This document shows positions 54,401-64,000 of a DNA stretch of 64,000 nt, piece by piece (the stretch's first letter is position 1; each line of letters starts with the position of its first letter). A program made the position numbers and the translations under genes. Under the pieces are notes generated by a model. It was not told the origin of the DNA. It ran no database searches and saw only the letters and a program-made list of their open reading frames with translations. Location of the stretch: NCBI RefSeq assembly GCF_910596095.1, contig NC_056552.1:7173111-7237110 (forward strand), given 5' to 3'. Source of the stretch: Thunnus maccoyii. Taxonomy: Eukaryota > Chordata > Actinopteri > Scombriformes > Scombridae.

Positions 54401-55263
54401 GTTTAATGAGGCTTAAACTTTGTTTCCCTGTTCAGACACAAACAGGACTGAATATCAGACTCCAGAAATATTTCATTCTGTCTGCTCTCACAGTTAAGAA
54501 AACATCACATCTGTGCCAAATATGGTTAGAAATTTTGATTTTTTCTCTTGTTTTTTCACCAAACTCCAACCAGAACTACAGGACAACCGATAATGAACAA
54601 AGTACTGTAACAACAGAAGAGCCTTCTACTGTCCCTTGGTCATAACGTCACCCATAATGCATCCACCGTCATTAGCACCCCGCTCCGATTCACTCACGCT
54701 CATCATAGTTAACTGAAAGTCTGGTATCCCACGTTTACTGACAACAGCGTGGGCTCCATTTAAATTAACGGTACTAATGAGAGCTGACTGCTAACACAGA
54801 GTAGGAGTGTAGCGTTAAACCCAGCAGGGAAGGTGGAGTCATAACACAGAAGAGGAGGATCTTGAAAGGTTGAGTGAAGGTACTCATACACAACAAATCT
54901 CCCACAAAAGGCCTAAAACTGGGAAGGAGGACCAGGAGGCTGATTCCTTATTAGTGCAAACACTAAGACAGACATTAATGGAGGGGCAGAGGACTGAGAT
55001 GGCCTACTAACGACTAATAGAGGTCATTGGCTTCCAAGTGAGACTCCTTGGAGAAAAGACCAATGAGGCAGAACCAAAGTGAAGCTGATTTTACACTGCG
55101 GGTGTTCTTTTTACATTTGTGATACCAATCTGCGTGTTTGTCATCTCAACAGACTGTTTTTATCCAGACAGCACGTTAGACACCACATCTATGACGTGTA
55201 AGTGAAAAAAAAAAGACTTTAGTAGACAGTAGTGCAAATCAAAAAGATGGAGAGATACGAGGG
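51487..55263. other. Convergent 3' region between pdzd7 and lzts2
   Basis: About 3.8 kb, AT-rich, holding the two 3' UTRs facing each other. AATAAA sites occur near 52254 for pdzd7; the lzts2 signal is not fixed. No coding exon, structured RNA or clear mobile element was recognised. A short GT run lies at 54253-54266. Confidence 0.5.
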
Positions 55264-58200
55264 TCAAATTTCTGTGGCGGCAATCTCGTCAAAGTTGATC
55301 TCGTTGCCGCTGCCCTCGTCCTCCTCTCTGCTCTCCAGTTCGTGACTGAGCTCCTGCAGGAGCTGCTCCAGCTCTCGGTTCCTGCGATACATCTGCACAT
55401 AGTTCTGCTGCAGCTGTTTCTGGTAGCGGATGACTTTGTCCTTCTCCTCCTGCCATATCCTGCGCTCCTCCTCAAAGCTTCCCGACTGCTGCTCGGCCCG
55501 CTGGCGCTCGAAGGCCAGCTCCGTCCTCATCCTGTCCATCTGCACCTTCATGTTCTGCAGAGCGTCAGTGTTGCTCTGCCGCTGAGCTTTTGCCTCATCA
55601 CTCTCATAGGCTAGCAGCTGCTCCTCCGCCTCCTGGAACACCTGACACTGTCTGTTTCCTGGACCCTGATTGGCCAAAGCATCTCTGAGATGAACCAACT
55701 CTCCCTCAAGGCGCCCTACCTTCTCTCTGAGCAGCTCCGCTTCGCTCTTGCGGCGCTGAAGCTCGTTTTCACACACCTCCAGCTCCAGCGTTCGTGTGCG
55801 AGTTGTGCCGTTTGCCTCCTGAAGAAGGACCTGGGTGTTTGTCAGCTCACCACGAGTCTCTCTGAGTTGACCCCGCAGCGAAACGATCTCCCCAACACGC
55901 TGGGCTAACTCTCCCTGCACCTCCTTCAGCTGCTGCTTCAACAAGGAGATTTCCCCCGACTTCTGGCAGACCTGAGGAGAGAGGAACAGTGCTACTCAGG
56001 GTGCATATTCACACATTCAGTTAAGAAAAGCAAAGCTATTTTTTTGGTGCACGGGCACATCAATAATTAGAAGAAATGAAATAAAAATCAGGCTGCAATG
56101 ACAATTATTTTCATTATTCATTAATCTACCCAATTATTTTCTCAAATAATCAGTTAATTGTTTGATCTATTAAATGTCCATCTGTCTCCAAGAGCTCAAG
56201 TAGATAAATTTAAATGTCTTTTTCTGTCCAACCAACAGTCCAAAACCCAAAGATGTGCAACTTACAATCATAGAAGACAAAGAAAAACAGAACATTTTGA
56301 GAAGCTGATCGTCATTTTTTGCATTAGAAAATACAGTAAATAAACAATCATTTATCAAAATTGATTAATTTTATGACAATATTGACTTCTTGTTTCAGAT
56401 CTAAAGATAATTAAAATCTTTACTGAGCGTCACATGACAACATGTCATTGTCAGGTTAAACTACAAGAAACTTCCAATAAAGATGTGAAAGGAGGTTTTG
56501 GTGTTCAGGCTCAACTTAAACCATCATCGAGCTGCATATGCCTCACACTCCGGTCTGGTCTACAAAACCTCAGCTGAACATGTTTTTATTGTTCAACACA
56601 GTGACTGAAGAGATCAGCAGGAGTCTGTAACAACAGCTGAATAATTAAAGCAGCTGCGAATTGAAACTCATGTTTCCTCCCTGTATGAAAAAGACAACAA
56701 TGATCAGTTAATCTCAGGGATCAAACACTGTGCTGTGACTGTGCGAGGCCTTTAGATGTGTAGAAATGATTTCCTGGTGGCACGATTAATTATCTCATTG
56801 ATCTGTGTCTGAAGCTTATAAAAGGCTACAGAGGCAGCCTGTTTGGTTCGTCTGCATGATTGAGGACGACTGATTCTTTTGAGTTAATGTCTGCATTCCT
56901 GCTGTCATATGAACAAATGAACTATAATTATGTGTCTGTCAGACTGTAATGAGGGTTTTAACTTTTGGTCACCATCCACAAAATCTTTACAGCTACATTT
57001 TCACATCCTGCATCAACTGTGCAAGAAATAATAATCATGTTGAATTCTGTTTCTTCTAATTAAGTGAATAAACAAATCTATAAATATATTATGGATAAGC
57101 TGCCATTGATCCTCTAAAATAAAAAACTTATGGTGTAATATGTGCAGTGCTTAAAGCAATATGTGATACTGAGTTTAGATAGGAACAGGAAATGATAAAG
57201 TTAAGTTAAGATAAGTTTATCTGTTTATTGTTGTCATTATGGTAATATATAGTGCTTGATTTGAACACCTGGGTCAGTTTTAAATAATGTCACTGCATAC
57301 CGTTGTTGCATTAGTCTGCAGTGCTGCTCACCTCCCACTTAGTCTCCTCCAGACGAGGTCCCAGCTGGATCTTCTCATGCTCATAGGAGGTGCAGCGCTC
57401 CTCCAGCTGCTCCCTCTCCTTCAGAAGCTGAGCAAAGTCCTCCTGCAGCTTCTTCTTCTCCTGCTGGAGCTGATAAACCTGCAGCCACGACACAGCCGGC
57501 ATTAGCCATGTTGACCTAAGCGCTTCCTGGGATGAGGTCATAATATGTTTTTTTTTCCACAGAAGATATTTTGACTTGTCATAGGAGGAAAAGCTCAGGT
57601 GTTGCTTTCATGTTGCATTCAAGTGTCCCAGTAAACCACGACAGCGAGCCATGTATGAATTATTGGTAGCCATTAGCTCCTATTTTCATGTCTTCTTTAT
57701 GGCTGCCATGTTGACTGTCATCATGTGGCAAACGACTACTCAACATCAAGCGGACGGAGTGGATTTACAGGCGTGAACTCGACTAGTCTGTGCAACCCTT
57801 AGTAGGAAGGTGGATAAAATTAATAGTCTCATGATAATCAGAGAGGGGTAAAACTGTATATAAATTTTAGCCTAAAATACCATTAAATTAATGTTATAAC
57901 CTGGAATATATTGTAACATTGACATTTAACATTTGTTCATAACTTCTACTGTTTTCTACACATTATGTGACTTTTTAAAAATTAACTTGTGTGACTTCAA
58001 CAAGTACTGACCGCTTTGTATGAAAGTGATTATCAGTATGTTCTAGTTTGCCTTTACTGCATTTGTAGAAAAATACTTGGTATATGCATGCTGTATGGTA
58101 AAATCACACCAAGGTTGTTGTTAAAGGTTCTGACCTGCAACTGAAGCACCTGCTGGGCTCGTTGGGCCTTCTGAGAGGCCACCTGCATCCTGGTGGCACA

Positions 58201-60186
58201 ACCCTGCCTCAGCTCCTCCAACTCCAGCTCAAAGCGCTTCTGTTTCTCCTCATAAACCTGAAACACGAGGCATTGCAATATGTGGCAAGAGGTCGAAGTA
58301 CACCCATTTTTAATACACCTAAAGAACAGGAAAGAGTGACAGAAATAGACCTACCTGACAAATTGCAGCCTCATTCTCGTCCAGATTGTCTCTGAGTTGC
58401 TGCAGCTCCAGCTCCCTCTCCCTCAGCTTATCCTCCAGGTCCCTCACCACCCCCTCATATCCCTCCACCGGGCCAGGTGAGCGCCCGCTAGACCCGCTGT
58501 CAGACAGGGGCTGTCCTCGCCCGCTTATTGACCCGGAGCCTGTACTCTTACTGGAAGATGAGCGCCCGCTGTCTGAGTTCGAGTGTCCGTGTGCGGTGAC
58601 CGGCGGAGCGCTCTTCATGGGCTCCAGATGGCCAGCAGAGGCCTCTCCTGACGCCAGGCTGTAGCCGGCGCTGCTGTAAGGCGGCAGGCTGGAGAGGGAG
58701 TTGCGGCCCGAGTCGGACAGCGAGCAGGACTGGCTGCTGCCTCCACCGCCATTACGCCCCCCGCTGTACGAGCTGCGTTTCTCAGAACAAGATGGCGACA
58801 CATCCCTGTGTGTGGGGCTGAGCAGGTTCAGATTGTTTTGGCTTTCTGATGCGTTGGCACAATGGCGAGGGGAGAGGTATTGCATGGAGGTACGGCTCTT
58901 GGGAATGACAGGTTTGAAGGCAGTGGGCCGCAGCACTGTTTTCTCCATATTCTAGACGAGAAAACAGGACAGAACAAAGAGTGAGAGGCAAGCAAAGACA
59001 GCAACAGGTGTGTTTAAATTCAAGTGCCTGAAAGTTGACATCACTTCTGTCTGATTTACTACAGTAGAACCTCCTGCTAATGTTATGAAATGTTTACTCA
59101 AAAATCAAAAAAATTGTGAGGTATTGTTAAGAAAAGTTAAAAAAAACAACATTCAAGTAAAATATTGATGGGCAACATGATGATAAATATTCAAAATAAT
59201 AATAGAATACATATAAAACAGTGTCAGATTTTGCCATACTGAGTACGCCAACCTTTAAAGTCAAGTCAGGTCAAACTCAATCTGCTGATGAAGATCATGT
59301 AATATGATTGAAAGGTCTAGAACACCTACTAAGTAGGCCTTGAGGTGAGACTGTTTTGTCAAGTAGTTTCCACAATAATGAACTTTGAACCTTCACTGAG
59401 CAAACTCCATCTGTGGATGAAGTTCATGTGATATGATCAAAAAAGTTCTTAAATGGACTTTGAGGTTTATATAACCAAGAGAAGTTTATTTATATACCCT
59501 AAAATTATAATATCTCTGGTTGTATTAATCAATTATGGGCAATGTTGCACATCAGTAAGTAGATTTCTTTATGGTAGTACTGGATTTGTATCTGCTTATT
59601 TTATCTATAAAATGAAATTTGAATCACCCAGCCTAACAGTAAATACAAAATATTGTATTCAAAGACTCACCTTCTCAAGTTTTCCTGACACAGGGATCAG
59701 TTTTGGAGGAGGTCCCCCCATGTTCCCATTCAACCCTGATCCTTTAGTGTCGTCTGCATCGCTTCCTGGGCTGGAAGCAGTTACAAGGTTGTCATTCCAG
59801 TCACCTACATAGTCCTCATTCAGATAGGTGTAGTTCGCGTTCCCACTCTCCTTCTCCAGCCCCCTGCTGGACGTCGTGGAGCTCTGTTTCTTCACCGGAG
59901 GAGTGCGTCTCTGCAGTAAAGGGTCTTGGGGCGACTCGGAGCCCAGGCAGGAGGCGCCCGGAGTGGGCCGTCGGACTCTGGCTCCCAGCTCGACACCAGA
60001 GCGAGGGTCCTGGTAGGGGCCTGGGCGGGTGGCGATGAGGCTGCTGACAGAACCCATAGGATCCAGACTGGAGGGTGGTGCGTTGATGGGGGGAGAGGAG
60101 CCGGACGGGCGTCGTCTGCGGGCTCCTCCACTGAGGCCTGGGTTGTGGGGCTCAGCAGATATGGGCAGAGCCTGAACCAGGGCCAT
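55264..60186 (-). CDS. lzts2: Leucine zipper tumour suppressor 2 (LAPSER1)
   Basis: Exons on the minus strand 60186-59671, 58951-58355, 58257-58135, 57478-57332 and 55971-55264 give 695-696 residues, all joins phase 0; human LZTS2 is of similar length. The N-terminus MALVQALPISAEP and MGSVSSLIATRPGPYQD match the family. NYTYLNEDY, GPPPKLIPVSGKLEK, VLRPTAFKPVIPKSR, LSDSGRNSLSSLPPYSS and SNSDSGRSSSSKSTGS are conserved LZTS2 blocks. From about residue 340 to 670 the Fez1-type coiled coil runs ([60 protein letters not shown]), and the protein ends EIAATEI, as in the human protein. The family binds katanin p80 and limits beta-catenin nuclear signalling at centrosome and midbody. An acceptor CTCTTAG at about 60215 implies a noncoding first exon further right. 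The convergent neighbour pdzd7 conserves human microsynteny. Confidence 0.96.
56085..56385 (-). repeat. Copy of the percomorph CAACTAACGATTATTTTC-type repeat
   Basis: GGCTGCAATGACAATTATTT at the left end, CAACAGTCCAAAACCCAAAG and ATCATAGAAGACAAAG inside, then ATTGATTAATTTTATGAC. It is in the lzts2 intron 55972-57331. The rest of that intron shows nothing recognisable. Confidence 0.65.
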
Positions 60187-60324
60187 GGTGGCAGCTCAGG
60201 GGGGTCACTCGCTCTAAGAGAGAGAGAAATAACAGTGTGAGACTCACAAAGATGTTTTAATACATGTTTAAACAGCTATTCTCAATTATATTTTTTATTT
60301 TCATCAAAGGTGTTTTGGGGGGCC

Positions 60325-60936
60325 ACAAGTCATTCTAGAAAAGTCCAAGTCAAGTCTCAAGCCGTTCAAGACAAGCCGAAGTAAAACCTCAAGTCTTGTG
60401 ACAACCTAAAGACATAAGTCAAGTCTCAGGTCCTTAAGGACAAGCCCGAGTCAAGTCTCAGGTCATTTGAGTCAAGCCTCAACTTGTTAAAACAAGTCTA
60501 AAGTCACTGAGACAAGTTCAAGCCATGTTTGAAGTCTCAAGTCAAATCTCTAAACAATTCTCAAGTCATTAAGGACTAGAACAAGTTAGGTTTTAAGTCA
60601 TTTGAGAAAAGTACAAGTCAAGTCTCAAGTCATTCTTGTGAGTCTCAATTTTTATAATAGCAAGTCTCAAGTCAGGTTTTTTCATTCGAGACAACTCCCA
60701 AGTCTACTCTCAAGTCGAATCTCAAGTCCTTAAGAACAAGTCTAGAACAAATCTTGTAATAGCAAGACTCAAGTCATTCGAGAGAAGTCCAAATTAAGTC
60801 TCAAGTCTCGTAATAGCAAGTCTAAAGTCTTTCAAGACAAATCCAAGTCAAGTCTCAAATATTGAGACTTGAATATTTTTGCTTTAAGGTTTCATATCAA
60901 GTCTTCATGGAGTCAAATCCAAGCCTCAAGCTCAGA
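60325..60936. repeat. Degenerate tandem repeat rich in CAAGTC / TCTCAAGTC
   Basis: Over about 600 bases the words AAGTCAAGTCTCAAGTC, ATTCGAGACAA, CTTAAGGACAAG recur in varying order, with tens of CAAGTC-type hexamers. Unit length is irregular (roughly 30-60 bases) and no spacer is conserved. Located just upstream of the lzts2 coding exon, probably within its 5' intron. Confidence 0.85.
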
Positions 60937-63900
60937 TCTGTATCTTATTTTGGTTTAATATATTGGTCAACGTGTTTTCATTCTGCACACAAGGGTGCCT
61001 TTAAGGAATTTTTCTACGTCCAAACCACAAAACGACTATGACAGAGGCAAAACAGAGATGATATACAGTTGACTGAAACATACAAATATCCCACAATACC
61101 ATGGTGGCCCACACAGCGAGAACCAGGAGAGGCCATTCATTAAGCCCATTCAAGCAGCATAAACGGGGCTCGAGGCATTCGGCCGGCGAGGCATGAGGCA
61201 GCAGAAGAAAAGGGTCTCTTTTCATTTGAGATGTAAAATGGCTTCTAACATGCTGGTATTTTTCCTGACAGCAACAAAGGCTACTGTCGCCACACATCTT
61301 ATCAGCCTTAGGAATAACTAAAAGTTCATAACTGTGGATAATACCTCGAGGGAGAAACACAGAGGAGAGGAGACAGGTTGAACTTGCTGTGGTACTGTAG
61401 CAGAGGCTGTTTAAATCTAAACAGTGCACATAAATACAGAATATACTGGTGAGAAATAAGAAACTAATGTAGAAGGCACAAGAGCTGACACACATACTTG
61501 TTCACTACCTCACTCTCACAAGACTGCTGGTAAATATTGACACTATAACAGCCACAGTTGGACTGTGATACCAGTTTGTCCCATAGATGGTGAATTGTTG
61601 AGTGTTGTGTACAGAACAATAGCCAACAGGACACATGATGATGAGGTCATGGTGCACTAACTCACACGCACAACACCACCAGTTGTGATCTAAAAACATC
61701 ATCACGGCGGGTCACAGGATATGAGGAAATCCGACTGACGGGTGCGTCCTGCTCTGGAGTTTCATACTTGTCTGCCAAGTCACAAAGACACGACTGAAGT
61801 ACTCAAGAGAAAGTATGTCAAGAATGCAAATATGCAAGTGACGTAGTGAGAGCTGCAATTTGTTGGTAAGTTTCCATTGACACTGTTGACACATTGAAGA
61901 TATAAAAACCTAGGGGGGGGGGGGAGGCCTGTCCTTGTTGAGAATTAGTGGCGAGGATGGCTAATAAGGTGAAAGAAGGGCGGACAGCAGGCATGCCGGC
62001 CAGACACATTTCTACTTGGCTCATGCCAAGTCGTTTGCCAACCTGCCAAGTTTACTGAGAGCCTACAAGGCTACTACTGCGATTTAACTGTGATTACCGC
62101 ACGTTAATTAGCACACACAAACTCAGGCTGATCCCTACTTAGACTCATAATAACTGACTAAGACAAATCTGGTACTGCAATATGTTATTATGGTGTGTAA
62201 AAACTCTGAAAATACAAAATACATTGACAAGAATTCTACTGTACAGCAGCAAGTAATTATAACGCCAGCATCTCTCAATACATTTACTTACTTTTTAAAG
62301 CTTAGCAAGCTTTCCGTCAGCTTTCTAAGGTGCTACAGCTTTAACAAGAAAAGAAAATTATATAAAATCCATTGTGGGAGATGCTGAAAATGAGGCTTGA
62401 AATGCTCTGTCCATTGATCCTACTTGGTCATTCAGTTCATGCACTTTCAAACGGAGTTTCAAGTGTGTTTCAATATGCCGCCTACTGAATAATTCAACCA
62501 TTGCATCAGTGTCAATATGACGGAAGACTTGAGCTAATGGCAGCAGGAGCAACATGTGGTGTTTGGGCGGCAGAATTAACAGTCCCAACGAACAGACAGT
62601 ACGACTTATCTAACTTCTGTATGCGCTGTAAAAAGCTAATTAGACCATGACGATGTTTATTACACATAATCCTGTCTGAATGGCGGGGAATGAAACTGAC
62701 TACGCCAACGTCCGAGTATGTTACAAACTCCTGCTGTCAGTTAAAATCCTTATATATTCAAAATATTTACAGTTAGGGTCTGAAACCATGACTCTTGGAA
62801 GATTTGCTTCTACCAAACTCTACGGGTGCACAGGTCAGTGACACCTTTGGTTTAGGGGTTTTATACAGACATTCATGCCAAATTTATATATAGAATCAGA
62901 GTTTTAAATTTTAGGTTGCACCTTCTCAGAGCGTCTAAAGCTTCTGTCTTTGCTGTTTGCTTTCCTCACATCAGTATTTCTGGTCTTGGGAGGGGGGCGG
63001 GGGGGGAGAGTCTAACTCTCTCCAGATAAGTGAATAAGCTCTAATCCTTCCGGACTCAAGACAACTGAAACTACGCAGAAACTCAACTAAGGAAAGCAAA
63101 AGGGTCTCAAAAGCCCCCCCAACATGTTCATGCAGTCCTGGTTTCCCCTTTGTTGTCATAGTGACCGGGGCCTCAAACATTAGAAGGGGGAGGAGGGGAG
63201 GGTCAGAGGGCTGGCAGAGAGGCCAGGACCCTTCCTTAGCATCTTAAAGCCTTCATTCGTTCTATAGCTCTGACAGTCATCAATACGCTCTGAATCAGCC
63301 TAATAGAAGATAAATGGACATTAACTACTAATGAGTGGTGGATGGATGGATGCCAACTGTGCGGAGGGGTGAATGGACGAGTATTTTAATGATGAACTGA
63401 TGAATCGTTTTGTCAATAAAATGTCTAAAAATGCCCATGAAGTCTTCAAATTGCTCGTTTTGACCGACAAACACTTACAAAACAGTTAATTTACTGTCAC
63501 ATACAATAAAGAAATTCACATTTAAGAGGCTGGAAACCAAAAAGCTGTGATTTTGATTGACGTGTTTGATTATTTGTAGGTTCCTTTTAAAAGAGGAAGA
63601 CAAGAGGAAACACGGCCAATATAAGAGCGACATGTAAACGTTGCTCTAGTCTCTAATTCTTAAACTGATTATCAAAATTCTGTCTGAACAGTTTTCTTTC
63701 TCAATCAAACATCAATTCAGTACTGAAATAATGATAAATGTACAAACAAAAAGGGTATTATGCTGTCTCGTCTACAGTGTCAGCTGACTCTTACTGTGAG
63801 CAGACTGTTATTGTCTGGGAAACCTTTGAAGGTCTTAAATGTCCCTCAGTCAGGCAGCAGACAGACGGACTCAGTCAGTCACTCCTCCAGTATGAGGAAT

Positions 63901-64000
63901 GTGGGGGCAGACCGGCTAATGAGAGCCGAGCCTAAACACGGGCAGAACGAGCACTGGTCAGCGTGTTGACATTCACTGGTGGACGGTGTGACTCCACAGC
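60937..64000. other. Right end of window, no gene recognised
   Basis: Possible lzts2 promoter or noncoding exon region. A G run is at 61912-61924 and a G-rich stretch at 62989-63009. A copy of the percomorph repeat is around 63405-63560. ORFs up to 164 codons on the minus strand show no family resemblance. Confidence 0.5.
63405..63560 (+). repeat. Partial copy of the percomorph repeat family
   Basis: TTTTGTCAATAAAATGTCTA, AAATTGCTCGTTTTGACCG, CATACAATAAAGAAATTC and AAGAGGCTGGAAACC correspond in order to the copies at 47425 and 56085. Confidence 0.55.

Noticed and set aside
60325-60936. CRISPR-like array
   Set aside because: Repeats are irregular in sequence and spacing, in a vertebrate genome; no unique spacers of constant size.
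61001-61495. 164-codon minus-strand ORF
   Set aside because: No family resemblance and no coding support.

Overview
The window is nuclear DNA of a teleost fish, probably a percomorph. The genes are split into short exons by GT-AG introns and two AT-donor introns. Intergenic DNA is AT-rich with teleost-type transposon debris. The proteins are vertebrate-specific families, and two genes use UGA as selenocysteine in a family (SelU / PRXL2A) whose fish members are known selenoproteins.

Layout. (1) 1-16652, minus strand: the 5' three quarters of a muscle-type voltage-gated sodium channel alpha subunit, scn4a-like. 24 exons are placed, from the start codon to just after domain III S6; domain IV lies off the left edge. 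Its introns carry a LINE remnant (4.7-6.7 kb), LINE 3' fragments (14.8-15.4 kb), a 449-bp inverted-repeat element with a perfect 9-bp target duplication (1.9-2.35 kb), an AT-AC intron (31-159) and a U12-type intron with an AT donor (14745-15938). (2) 16.7-26.7 kb: about 10 kb with repeats but no recognisable gene. (3) 26.75-31.9 kb, plus: a DPY30-motif gene of the DYDC1/2 type with an X-box-like site at its 5' end and a C-terminal tail whose last exons are out of frame. (4) 32.6-40.7 kb, plus: two tandem selenoprotein U genes. Each has an in-frame TGA in a U-x-x-C motif and a SECIS-like hairpin in its 3' UTR. (5) 42.1-51.5 kb, plus: pdzd7, the Usher-network scaffold, complete with three PDZ domains and a harmonin-N-like region. 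(6) 55.3-60.2 kb, minus: lzts2, complete coding region. (7) 60.2-64 kb: no gene seen; a degenerate CAAGTC-rich repeat block.

The genes are neighbours rather than one pathway. DYDC-PRXL2A and PDZD7-LZTS2 are neighbouring pairs on human 10q, while human SCN4A is on 17q, so the fish segment joins two ancestral blocks. The most notable content is the tandem selenoprotein pair with matched recoding elements and the two non-canonical sodium-channel introns. Exon borders were set by eye from splice sites, reading phase and family similarity. Coding lengths stay in phase through all exons of scn4a (4053 nt), pdzd7 (2667 nt), lzts2 and the first selenoprotein gene, which supports the models.
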